63,262 nucleotides of DNA from Bacteroidales bacterium. Lineage in GTDB: Bacteria; Bacteroidota; Bacteroidia; Bacteroidales; UBA932. Numbering within the stretch: the stretch's first letter is position 1; each line of letters begins with the position of its first letter. The notes below the pieces were generated by a model. That model ran no database searches and was not told where the DNA came from. It saw only the letters and a program-made list of their open reading frames with translations. A program made the translations under genes and the position numbers. Below, in pieces: positions 17,407-26,447 of the stretch. The DNA lies in the NCBI GenBank assembly GCA_009777095.1, contig WRMN01000010.1, positions 1-63,262 of the forward strand, given 5' to 3'.

Positions 17407-19974
17407 TCATATATTATCTTGTTGTGTAAAGAAATCAATAATTCTCTTATTGCCATTTAAAAGGTCTTGAATATATTTGTACGTTTCATTAGACGACATA
17501 ATTGGTGATTCATGCTGTAAGGAACGAAATGTTCCGTCTTTTTGGGGCGCAATCAATACAATACGTCCAATTCTCAAATCGAATAACCTCATATTTACTA
17601 CCGCATAAGCATTTCTATCTGCTGTTATAAATGAAATGAAGTCAATTTTATTTGTTTTGGTTTTGATAAATCCTTGTCCGATATAATGAGGGTGGTTTCT
17701 TGATGAAATATCAACGGACGTAAGCGTAAAATCATCTATTGACTCTATCGTATCTGTCAAAGCCACAATGGTAAAAAAGACTTCATTGGGTTTGTTGGGA
17801 ATAAACTCTTTATTGACATTAGATTGATTAACAAAAAAGGAACGCCATATTATTTTCTTGTTATTTAAATCAAATCCGTCCCATTCCCCCGAAGTTCCTA
17901 ATCCGCCGAATGTGCTGTCAGCCAGATTATAGTTCGGTTCCGGAAAAACTCCGTTAATCAATGGATTTCCTTCTAATGGCTTTCCTTCTAACAATTTTCG
18001 GTATAGAGATGAAGTATCAACGTTCCAAGTTTTCACACACAATTTTGTAAAATCATTTCTATTTTCATTGTGAGTTCGTTCTCGGTCAAGATTCCATTTG
18101 TAGAATTGTTCGCCAACTTGCCCATATCGTTTGAAATGCACTACCTTAGCCTGTTGCGGCGGCAAGACCAGAAAGTCGCCTATGCGCAGGCTCTCGCCGG
18201 TGATAATATCGGTTCCTTGCGAATAGTCGGCTGTTATTTCCGCGAAGCGCGGCCAGTCTATCGTCTTTTCCGTGCGGCAATTATTAATAGCCACCATCAC
18301 CAACTCGTTGTCTGTGTAACGGAAGTAAACGTAAAAATTATTATCAACAGGCACAAATTGCATTAATTTACCTTCATGAATAACCTTGGCATTTTTACGC
18401 CAGTTAAAAAGTTTCTTAGTGTATTCGAATACCTCATTTTCCGTTTTTGTACGACCTTCTGACGTAAATACCGAACGTTCATCACTCGGCCAGCCGCCCG
18501 GCATATCCAAACGCTCTTCGCCGTGTCCCCGTTCCTTTTTATTATACAGCATCACTTCCGAACCGTAGTATATCTGCGGGACGCCGCGCATGGTGGCCAA
18601 TAGCGCCATTACCATTTTTTGCTTATCTTTCTTACCCTTCAGCAACCAAGCCATGCGGTTAATATCATGATTATCGGCAAATATCATCAAGTTGTTCGGA
18701 CGAACATATACGAAGTCTTGTGTCAAACAGGAATAAATCTTCATTAAACCTTCATTCCACGAAGGCATGCTATCCTTAACAAAGCCCGCTGCAATACTTT
18801 CCTGTAAAGGAAAATCCATTACCGACGGCAAGCGACTGGTGTAACCGTCGGCATTTTTCGCTGCGCCTTCCCAATAAGCAATCATAAGCGGAGAACCATA
18901 CCACGCTTCGCCGACAATATTCAGATTGGGATATTCGTCCAAAATATTTTTCGTCCATGCAGCCATCGCATGTTTATCGCTGTAAGGGTAGGTATCAACC
19001 CGCAAACCGTCGAGGCCGACATATTCAATCCACCATATAGCCATTTGCGTAAAATAAGTCAGCACGTAAGGATTCGTAAGGTTCATATCGGGCATTGAAG
19101 TATCGAACCAGCCTTTTATGCACAAATCATTATCATACTTCGAAGCATGAGGGTCGAAATGGGAAGCCATCTGATAATTGGAGCGGGTGAATTGAGGGAA
19201 TTGGTTAATCCACGATGCAAAAGGCAGGTCGTTCACCCACCAGTGGGCCATACCGCAATGGTTTGGCACCATATCCATAATGATTTTGATTTGCCGTTCG
19301 CGAGCCATGTCCGCCATTTGTTTATACAACTCATTGGTTCCGAAACGAGGGTCTATACGGTAATAATCGGCGCAGGCATAGCCATGGTACGAAGCATCAG
19401 GTTCATTGTCAAACAGCAAAGGAGTACACCAAATGGCTGTTACTCCCAATTCCTGCAAATAGTCAAGATGGTTAATAATGCCTTGAATATCGCCGCCGTG
19501 ACGGCCATAAGGGCTGCTCCTGTCTGCTTTTTCCGCCGCATCTTTATGGGAATCGTTGGTCGGATCGCCGTTGGCAAAGCGGTCGGGCATAATTAGGTAG
19601 ATCATGTCCTCCGAACCAAAGCTTTTGCGTTGTGCAGAGCCTTCACTACGGGCATTGATTAAGTATTGATGATTGATTTTTTTCTTTCCCTGCGTAAATT
19701 CAAAGGTATAAATTCCCGATTGAGCATCGGCGTCCACCAGAACATCAACAAACAAATAATTTTTGCTTTCGGCCTGATGAACGCGAAGCACCGTCAAACC
19801 TTTTTCCAAGCAACGAACTTCAGCATTTTGCAAGTCCTTGCCATAGAACATCAATTGCAGCGGTGTACGCATGTCTGTCCACCAACTTAAAGGCTCAACA
19901 CGTTCAATTTTCATTTGGGCGCACAACAGATTGATTGAACAAAGACACAAAGAAAGAAGAAAAATTTTTCTCAT
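17407..19974 (-). CDS. GH13 neopullulanase/cyclomaltodextrinase (SusA-like) with extra C-terminal domain
   Basis: A periplasmic alpha-glucan hydrolase of 855 residues. A signal peptide (to LLCAQ, about residue 20) is followed by an N-terminal Ig-like domain (about 22-108) as in neopullulanases, and a GH13 barrel with nucleophile Asp327 (GLRVDTY), acid/base Glu356 (IVGEAW) and transition-state Asp437 (ADNHD). A usual C-terminal beta domain ends near residue 616 (VVHFKR), the length I recall for SusA of Bacteroides. The remaining ~239 residues (617-855) are an unrecognised domain with no relation to CBMs that I can see. It is the last gene of the maltodextrin operon, 40 bp after the previous GH13. 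Its likely job is to cut imported maltodextrins to maltose and glucose. Confidence 0.9.
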   Translation of the reverse strand: MRKIFLLSLCLCSINLLCAQMKIERVEPLSWWTDMRTPLQLMFYGKDLQNAEVRCLEKGLTVLRVHQAESKNYLFVDVLVDADAQSGIYTFEFTQGKKKINHQYLINARSEGSAQRKSFGSEDMIYLIMPDRFANGDPTNDSHKDAAEKADRSSPYGRHGGDIQGIINHLDYLQELGVTAIWCTPLLFDNEPDASYHGYACADYYRIDPRFGTNELYKQMADMARERQIKIIMDMVPNHCGMAHWWVNDLPFASWINQFPQFTRSNYQMASHFDPHASKYDNDLCIKGWFDTSMPDMNLTNPYVLTYFTQMAIWWIEYVGLDGLRVDTYPYSDKHAMAAWTKNILDEYPNLNIVGEAWYGSPLMIAYWEGAAKNADGYTSRLPSVMDFPLQESIAAGFVKDSMPSWNEGLMKIYSCLTQDFVYVRPNNLMIFADNHDINRMAWLLKGKKDKQKMVMALLATMRGVPQIYYGSEVMLYNKKERGHGEERLDMPGGWPSDERSVFTSEGRTKTENEVFEYTKKLFNWRKNAKVIHEGKLMQFVPVDNNFYVYFRYTDNELVMVAINNCRTEKTIDWPRFAEITADYSQGTDIITGESLRIGDFLVLPPQQAKVVHFKRYGQVGEQFYKWNLDRERTHNENRNDFTKLCVKTWNVDTSSLYRKLLEGKPLEGNPLINGVFPEPNYNLADSTFGGLGTSGEWDGFDLNNKKIIWRSFFVNQSNVNKEFIPNKPNEVFFTIVALTDTIESIDDFTLTSVDISSRNHPHYIGQGFIKTKTNKIDFISFITADRNAYAVVNMRLFDLRIGRIVLIAPQKDGTFRSLQHESPIMSSNETYKYIQDLLNGNKRIIDFFTQQDNI

Positions 19975-20014
19975 AGCGGTAAATTTTATTTAGAAAAAAG
20001 CCTGTCCCCACGAG

Positions 20015-21304
20015 CTATTGCACAAATATCTTATATTCCCAAGGCGTCAAAGCGTCTATGGCTTTTAACTTCGAATAATCGCTTTCAAATGCTACACTAT
20101 GTTCCTTATCCGTCAGATTAAAGACGGCTGTTACCTTATTGCCTTTAACTTCGCGTTCAAATGAAAATACTGCATTCGGAACCGAGTTTTTAATTTCCAC
20201 TAATGGGCCGCCCTTATCCTGACTATGCAGTGCGGGGTTGTTTTTACGCAGTTTATTCAAATCGCGGTAAAAGGCTGTATAGTCCTCTTGATCCGTCCAA
20301 TCGATTTCATCTTTTTCGAAGAATGCCAAGCGGCGGTTGAAACCAGCTTCCTGACCGTTGTAAATCAAGGGCATTCCCGGCAACAGGTAGGTCAATGCGG
20401 CAAAAGCGCGGGCAGCCGTTCCCATGCGTTCAAACTCCGTTCCGTGCCATGAATTTTCATCATGATTTGAAGTAAACATCATAGGAATGGTATAAGCGGG
20501 AAATCGCTGATTCATCAGTTCCAATACATGCCGCAGCTCATTGGCGTCAGCAAGGCCCTGAGCAATTTTGTTCATCTCGGAATGCAAATGCCAAGCGTAA
20601 TACATATTAAAAGCCTTTTGCTGCAAAGGCGGTTCCTCAGCTTCGGCCAGCATGAACACATCGGACTTCACGGCTTTTAATTCTATTAAGGCAGCCTCCC
20701 AAAAATCCACCGGCACATTCCCCGCTACGTCGCAACGGAAGCCATCAATATGGGTTTCTTTTATCCAATACAACATCGCATCTATCATTGCGCGGCGCAT
20801 ATCGTTATTATTGTAGTTTAATTTGGCAATATCGGTCCAGTCATATTCTATCACAAAGTTACCCAAACTGTCGGTTATATACCAATCTTTATTCACTGTC
20901 CATACCGCATCGGGCGAGGTGTGGTTGGCCACCCAGTCGATGATCACCTTAAAGCCCAGTTCGTGGGCTTTGTTCACCATAGCCTTAAAATCGTCTAAGG
21001 AGCCAAACTCCGAATTCACTGCAGTATAATCTTTGATGGCATAATAACTTCCGAGAGAGCCTTTTCTTTCTAACTCTCCAATGGGGTGCATGGGCATAAT
21101 CCATAAGATATCCACGCATAGATCTTTCAAGCGCGGCAGATGCTCGGTAAAGGCATTAAAAGTACCTTCAGGCGTATATTGACGCACGTTCACTTCGTAA
21201 ATCACCGCATCGGCACTCCAATCGGGGTGATATTGCTCCGCTTGCTGCCGACAAGAGGCCGATATGCAGCAAACAGTAATTAGTAAATAATAAAATGGTT
21301 TCAT
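20015..21304 (-). CDS. GH13 alpha-amylase-family lipoprotein
   Basis: A 429-residue enzyme with a lipoprotein signal (CCISASC, Cys18). The catalytic barrel shows IIDWVANHTS, nucleophile Asp192 (GFRCDVAGN), acid/base Glu221 (MLAEAE) and Asp282 (SNHDENSW), so the active site is complete. It is short for GH13 and resembles its paralogue at 25065-26444 (shared LPRLK, VDILW(I/L)MP(M/V)HPIG, DWVANHT). It is placed 31 bp after the preceding GH13 and 40 bp before the SusA-like gene in the same operon. Probably anchored in the outer membrane or its periplasmic face, it would hydrolyse maltodextrins. Exact specificity (alpha-amylase, maltogenic or debranching) cannot be told from motifs. Confidence 0.88.
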   Translation of the reverse strand: MKPFYYLLITVCCISASCRQQAEQYHPDWSADAVIYEVNVRQYTPEGTFNAFTEHLPRLKDLCVDILWIMPMHPIGELERKGSLGSYYAIKDYTAVNSEFGSLDDFKAMVNKAHELGFKVIIDWVANHTSPDAVWTVNKDWYITDSLGNFVIEYDWTDIAKLNYNNNDMRRAMIDAMLYWIKETHIDGFRCDVAGNVPVDFWEAALIELKAVKSDVFMLAEAEEPPLQQKAFNMYYAWHLHSEMNKIAQGLADANELRHVLELMNQRFPAYTIPMMFTSNHDENSWHGTEFERMGTAARAFAALTYLLPGMPLIYNGQEAGFNRRLAFFEKDEIDWTDQEDYTAFYRDLNKLRKNNPALHSQDKGGPLVEIKNSVPNAVFSFEREVKGNKVTAVFNLTDKEHSVAFESDYSKLKAIDALTPWEYKIFVQ

Positions 21305-21335
21305 AAAATTGAAAATTGAGCGTTTGACGTAAATT

Positions 21336-23396
21336 TTATAACTTTAGACTATAATCATTTGCCGCAATATCCATGGTCAAAGGCTTATTGGCCAGCGGGG
21401 TATTGACGGTTATTGTTTGCGGTCGGTCTGATTTATTTAACGCTACGACCACTTCCTGTCCCATATATACGCGGGCATAGACCAACACATCTTTAGTTAC
21501 AGACAATGGAACGTAGCTGCCGTACATCAAGGACATAGACGAGCGCCGCAAGTGTGTCAAATGTTTTACCTTATCCAACAAATCCTGCTCCTGTTGATTA
21601 TAATCCGAGAACTGCATCATTCGGCGATTGTCGGGGTCGTTGGCGCCGGGCTGTCCAAATTCATCGCCCTGATAAATGCAGGGAACGCCGGGAATGGTCA
21701 TAATAAAGGCCTGCAATAAGGCTAAGCGGGCATAGCCCACTTCGTCGCCCACGCCAATATCGCGTTTCCACCCGATGGCTTTGGTATCTTCATCGGGTTG
21801 AATAGCTCCTCCCGCTAAGGAAATAAAGCGCGGCCTGTCGTGATTGCCGCTAATATAACCCATCAAATTATGGTAGCCGTAGTTGTCAAGACTGGCTTGC
21901 AAGGCAGCGGAGAGTTGCTCAAACGAGGTATTCTGAGCATCTATTAACACAGCGATAGCAGCGTCATATACATTAAAATCAAATTGCGCATCTAACATTC
22001 CGCTCTTTACATAACTGCCAATCAAAGCAGGGCTGCCGTATGTTTCGCCTATCTGATATATATTTCTATTTGGGAAGCGCAGTTTTGCTTTTTGCGTTAA
22101 GGTGCGCCAAAACACTTCGGGTACATGCTTGGTAGCGTCGTGGCGGAAGCCGTCAAAATCAAAATTTGCTATCCAATATAAGGCAGAATCGGTTAAAGGA
22201 TCGTAGGCTTCAGGCTTCGACAAGTCAAATGTAGGAATATGCCTGTCGAACCATGTGGTTAGACGAAATTCGTCCCACAGTTCAAAATTCAGACGGCCAT
22301 CGGGGGTGTACATAGGGGTAGTCCAGTCGGGATTCGCCTTCAGGGTGGGACTGTTAATGTGCATGTGGTGCGCCACGTAATCCAAGATAACATTGATCTG
22401 ACGTTTGTGCGCCTCGTCTAAGAGTTTTCGCAATTCATCTTCCGTGCCAAAGCGGATATCTACTTTAGTGGCATAAAGCGGCCAATAGCCATGGTATCCC
22501 GAAAATTTTGTCTTAGGGTCGTTGATGAAACCCCAAGCATCAAAAGGGTTTTGCGTAATCGGCGAGATCCATATTGTATTAATGCCCAAGTCGGCAAAGA
22601 AACCGTCTTTGATTTTTTGGATAATACCGCTTAAATCGCCACCGAAATAATCAACTTTTGGCAGTACATACGGACTATTGAGTTTAATATCGTTGTCGGG
22701 ATTACCGTTGTTAAAACGGTCAATCATCAGGGAGTACATCACCATTCCGTGCTTATCGTTCCGCTGTACTTCGGCAGCCGAGGTCATTACTTTCCCATGA
22801 GCTAAAGGAACCAGCACATCGTTGGCAATACCGTTATCATTAGAGGCAAACAAGCGGATAAAAGAACGTTCCATTCCTGCCGCATTTTCCGGAATATACA
22901 CGGTCAGTTTATCATCTTTCAGCCTCAGGTATTCTTCGGGCAGGCGGGTATTTTGCCACAGCGCCACATAATCAGCGGGAGTATTATCGACTTTGACTTC
23001 AAATGCTTCTTTTGACGCTTTGTTTGTCAGCAACAAGGGGGCCTTAGTTCTATCCGCTCCTTTTAGAGAAGGGAGCTCTTCCTTTTGCATTACTAAGGTA
23101 GCCTGAACCCCTTCGCTCCACACCTCCATAGTTGAAATCCACGGCGTATTGGCATAAGGAATCAACGCTACTTCGTCATAATTGCCAATCGGCAATACTA
23201 ATAGATCATCGGAGACTACGCTGTCGATTTGCATTAAGGCGGGAAAATAATCCTGAATCCGTACAAACACCGTATCGGCATTTAATTTCACCACGCTTGC
23301 CAAGTCAAGTCGGTCAAAAGAAGATTCAGGAACAGAGGGCAAGGGTGTAGTACAAGCCGCTAAGAGCAATAGGGGCAAAAAAGCGATTTTTTTCAT
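21336..23396 (-). CDS. GH13 lipoprotein with N-terminal beta-sandwich domain
   Basis: A 686-residue GH13 enzyme with lipobox LLAAC (Cys15). An N-terminal region (about 25-205) is beta-rich and probably an Ig-like or starch-binding fold. The barrel (about 215-610) carries the invariant residues Asp420 (GFRHDATKH), Glu451 (QIGETYGS) and Asp520 (SGNHDRPR). The MYSLMIDRFNNGNPDND and GGDLSGIIQKI motifs and the N-terminal domain recall cyclomaltodextrinase/neopullulanase-like enzymes. It follows the 535-residue GH13 gene with a 5-bp gap. Likely role: endo-acting attack on starch or long maltodextrins at the cell surface or periplasm. Confidence 0.88.
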   Translation of the reverse strand: MKKIAFLPLLLLAACTTPLPSVPESSFDRLDLASVVKLNADTVFVRIQDYFPALMQIDSVVSDDLLVLPIGNYDEVALIPYANTPWISTMEVWSEGVQATLVMQKEELPSLKGADRTKAPLLLTNKASKEAFEVKVDNTPADYVALWQNTRLPEEYLRLKDDKLTVYIPENAAGMERSFIRLFASNDNGIANDVLVPLAHGKVMTSAAEVQRNDKHGMVMYSLMIDRFNNGNPDNDIKLNSPYVLPKVDYFGGDLSGIIQKIKDGFFADLGINTIWISPITQNPFDAWGFINDPKTKFSGYHGYWPLYATKVDIRFGTEDELRKLLDEAHKRQINVILDYVAHHMHINSPTLKANPDWTTPMYTPDGRLNFELWDEFRLTTWFDRHIPTFDLSKPEAYDPLTDSALYWIANFDFDGFRHDATKHVPEVFWRTLTQKAKLRFPNRNIYQIGETYGSPALIGSYVKSGMLDAQFDFNVYDAAIAVLIDAQNTSFEQLSAALQASLDNYGYHNLMGYISGNHDRPRFISLAGGAIQPDEDTKAIGWKRDIGVGDEVGYARLALLQAFIMTIPGVPCIYQGDEFGQPGANDPDNRRMMQFSDYNQQEQDLLDKVKHLTHLRRSSMSLMYGSYVPLSVTKDVLVYARVYMGQEVVVALNKSDRPQTITVNTPLANKPLTMDIAANDYSLKL

Positions 23397-23401
23397 AGAC
23401 G

Positions 23402-25009
23402 CTAATATTCTAAAACAATAGACGAATAGGAGGGCAGTTTAACATTATAAGCATCTCCTGCCTTTTCCAATATTGCAGCATTTATCACCGCCAGAATACG
23501 CTTAACCTGCTCATTGATGCGATAAACGCGCGGCACCACGCCCAAATTATGAATAACAAGCACTCGCTGGTTATCTTTTTGTCGTGTATATACCATAAGT
23601 TCATTAGGCATATCAGACGGATCGGGATAGGCAAAGGAGCCTTCGGCTAAAGCCGGATAACTGTTTCGCAGTTTAATGAAAGCAGCATACACCGAATAGA
23701 GTGAATTTTTATCAGCTTGCTGAACCGAAAGAGACGTTACCTGATCATCGGTATTAAACATTGGCGTACGCCATGAAGTACGATAGCCGTCGCCCGCCTT
23801 TGGTGCCCATAAGAAAGGCTCGCGCACATTTTCATCGCCGGTTTGTTTTAGTCCGCGCATGCCTATTTCTTCGCCATAATAGAGATAAGGTTGTCCGGGC
23901 ATAGTCAACAATACGGCAGCCGCTATCTTTGCTTTATTTACATTATAATTCAGAACGCTCATCGTACGGTCTTCGTCATGATTGGAAAGTTTGGGTACAT
24001 TAATATAATCCGGATTAGCGGCGACAAAGGCGCTCATACATTCCGCTACATCTTTAGGATAATATTTACCTGTATTATTATTCAAAGCCCATTCAAGATT
24101 ATTCCAATTCGGAAAATTAAACAATGCCGGAAAAGCCTGATAGAAGTAGGCCATTCCGTCTTTATTATCAAACATTTCTCCTACTAAATATACATCAGGT
24201 TTATAGCTTTTAAGTTTACCCAGAAAATTTTGCCAGAAATTAAGATTATCCTGCGACCTTTCTACTTGATAAATGTGTTTCACTGCATCGAAGCGGAAGC
24301 CGCTTACTCCCTTATCCAACCACATTTTCGCCGCTTCGTATAAACTATCTACAACGGCTGATGTAGGGTTAATATCGGGCATCCATGAAGAAAAGGCTCC
24401 GAAATATTTATAATCGGTAGTACCGCTTTCTACGTTATGCCATTCATAAGCATTGTAATAAGTAGTAGACGGTACTTGTCCACTCTGCACATAAGCCTGC
24501 ACCTGATTAGAGGGGGCAAACAGATAAAAGTCGCGATAAGGAGAGCTTGTACTGCTGCAAGCCTGCACAAACCATTGATGCTCCTTACAGGTATGGTTGA
24601 CGACCCAATCCAGCACTACTTTTATATTCAAATTATTAGCCTTCGTAATAAGCGCATCGAAATCGGCCATAGTACCAAATTGGGGGTGTATTGTTTTATA
24701 ATTATTCACATCATAGCCATGATAAGAAGGTGAAGGGTGAATGGGGGTTAACCATATTCCACGAATCCCCAGACTATGCAAATAATCTAATTTATCGGTA
24801 ATACCTTTCAGGTCGCCGATGCCATCGCCATTAGCATCGGCAAAGGAACGGACAAATATTTCATAATACACATTTCCCCGCTTTATGCCGTCCCATTCTA
24901 TCGGGTCAGGCGTTGAACCGGTATTTCCGCCGTCGCCATTCTCCTTGTCGCAGGCCCAGAAGAAAGGAAAAGCTAATACTAAAAATAATATAAGATGTAC
25001 TTTTTTCAT
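23402..25009 (-). CDS. GH13 alpha-amylase lipoprotein (SusG-like catalytic domain)
   Basis: A 535-residue lipoprotein (FFWAC, Cys20) with a glycine-rich linker and a GH13 barrel of the alpha-amylase/oligo-glucosidase type: FVRSFADANGDGIGDLKG (calcium-site-like loop), VVNHT, nucleophile Asp241 (GFRFDAVKH), Glu278 (LVGEMF) and Asp345 (SNHDEDR). The catalytic part resembles SusG, the surface alpha-amylase of Bacteroides, but no inserted CBM58 is evident and the protein is about 150 residues shorter than SusG. It lies 55 bp after the upstream GH13 gene. Among the five GH13s it is the best candidate for the surface endo-amylase. Confidence 0.88.
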   Translation of the reverse strand: MKKVHLILFLVLAFPFFWACDKENGDGGNTGSTPDPIEWDGIKRGNVYYEIFVRSFADANGDGIGDLKGITDKLDYLHSLGIRGIWLTPIHPSPSYHGYDVNNYKTIHPQFGTMADFDALITKANNLNIKVVLDWVVNHTCKEHQWFVQACSSTSSPYRDFYLFAPSNQVQAYVQSGQVPSTTYYNAYEWHNVESGTTDYKYFGAFSSWMPDINPTSAVVDSLYEAAKMWLDKGVSGFRFDAVKHIYQVERSQDNLNFWQNFLGKLKSYKPDVYLVGEMFDNKDGMAYFYQAFPALFNFPNWNNLEWALNNNTGKYYPKDVAECMSAFVAANPDYINVPKLSNHDEDRTMSVLNYNVNKAKIAAAVLLTMPGQPYLYYGEEIGMRGLKQTGDENVREPFLWAPKAGDGYRTSWRTPMFNTDDQVTSLSVQQADKNSLYSVYAAFIKLRNSYPALAEGSFAYPDPSDMPNELMVYTRQKDNQRVLVIHNLGVVPRVYRINEQVKRILAVINAAILEKAGDAYNVKLPSYSSIVLEY

Positions 25010-25064
25010 AATATATACATTGCAGCTCCGCCGCCGAGAGCCAGTTGTTGTTTAAATTCGGTTA

Positions 25065-26444
25065 TTACTTTACATACACGGCATAGCCGTAAGCTGTCAA
25101 CGACACTTCGGTTTGCGCCGTAAATTGGATTTGACCCGACTTCAGATAATCGGTAAATGTTCCGACAGGCATAGTACCGGTAAATTTAACTTTTGCCGGA
25201 GCGTTGGAAAAGTTAAGCAATACCAGCACTTCATTAGTATCGCGTTTTCGTGAATAAGCATACACGTTAGTCTCATCAGTGGTGGTGTAAGTAGTTAATA
25301 TTCCGCGATTTGTTCCGCTTTCCAGGGCCTTTTGGGTTCTTTTCAAAGCAGTAAGTTTCTTTAACAAGCTATTGATAACAGGGTTTATCGGCGTCCATTC
25401 GACGCGCGCCACATCAAAAAGTCCCATCGTTTTATTCATTCCAACTTCCTGTCCATTATAAATTAACGGCATATCGTATATTGTAAAATACAGAACCGTG
25501 AGGGGCAAAAGAAAATTACCATAACGGGTAAATTCCGTGCCGTCGTATGCATTCAGGTCATGATTAGCCAAGTACACCATACGTCCCTTATTGGAATATG
25601 CCGTATTATTGAACAAGGTATTACATGCCGTTTTCAGTTGGTTCACATTTTTATTGACTCCAAAATCATTCAAGGCTGTATTGAAAGCCCAGGCATAGTC
25701 GAAATCAAAGGCAGGCATATAAGCTGCATTATCGCCTTCGCAAAGCCATTTAATGGGTTTTACAGCATTGACTGCTGCACGCGCCTCCGTCCAAAACGAC
25801 AGAGGAATAAAGAGCGTAGCAGCATCGCAGCGATAACCGTCAATATCAAACTCTGCCACCCAGTATTTCATGGCATCAATCATTGCTGCCCGCATACTGA
25901 GGTTATTGAAATCAAGCTGAATAACGTCTGTCCAATCCATTGGCGAGTAAGGCCGTTGTCCATATCCGTTGGCAGCATAATAATCAATATGGCTGCTTAC
26001 CCATATATGATCCCATGCCGTATGGTTGGCCACCCAGTCGAGCCAAATTTCCATGCCCGCCTCGTGTGCGGCTGTAACCAAGGCTTTCAAATCTTCAGAC
26101 GTTCCATAATCCGGATTAATGGCCTTATAGTCTTTCACGGCATAAGGACTGCCTTTAGCGCCAATCCTGTTTTGCAGTCCTATAGGGTGAACAGGCATCA
26201 ACCAAAGGATATCTACGCCCAGTGATTTTAAGCGGGGCAAGTCATTTTTCAGTCCGTTAAAATTACCTGCTGTAGAATAATTACGGATATTAACTTCATA
26301 GATAACCTTATTATTCTCGCTGACAGGTTTGATATTCGAATTAGGATCCGGGTCCGGAGCAGGATTATCGGACGACTTATTACAAGCTTGCGCCGCCATC
26401 AGCAGCGCAAGCCCAAATAAGACATATTGAACGATTTTTATCAT
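25065..26444 (-). CDS. GH13 alpha-amylase-family lipoprotein
   Basis: A 459-residue lipoprotein (MAAQAC, Cys21), followed by a Pro/Asp-rich linker. GH13 residues are complete: LDWVANHT, nucleophile Asp207 (GYRCDAAT), acid/base Glu236 (WLCEGDN) and Asp296 (ANHDLNAYDG). It is similar along its length to the 429-residue paralogue at 20015-21304, which suggests an old duplication within the operon. It starts 3 bp after the stop of the SusF-like gene. Specificity unknown; the two short paralogues may act on small maltodextrins left by the endo-amylases. Confidence 0.88.
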   Translation of the reverse strand: MIKIVQYVLFGLALLMAAQACNKSSDNPAPDPDPNSNIKPVSENNKVIYEVNIRNYSTAGNFNGLKNDLPRLKSLGVDILWLMPVHPIGLQNRIGAKGSPYAVKDYKAINPDYGTSEDLKALVTAAHEAGMEIWLDWVANHTAWDHIWVSSHIDYYAANGYGQRPYSPMDWTDVIQLDFNNLSMRAAMIDAMKYWVAEFDIDGYRCDAATLFIPLSFWTEARAAVNAVKPIKWLCEGDNAAYMPAFDFDYAWAFNTALNDFGVNKNVNQLKTACNTLFNNTAYSNKGRMVYLANHDLNAYDGTEFTRYGNFLLPLTVLYFTIYDMPLIYNGQEVGMNKTMGLFDVARVEWTPINPVINSLLKKLTALKRTQKALESGTNRGILTTYTTTDETNVYAYSRKRDTNEVLVLLNFSNAPAKVKFTGTMPVGTFTDYLKSGQIQFTAQTEVSLTAYGYAVYVK

Positions 26445-26447
26445 TTT

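Noticed and set aside
17407-18126. A separate gene for the tail of the SusA-like enzyme
   Set aside because: There is no stop between them and no start codon near the beginning of the tail, so it is one reading frame.
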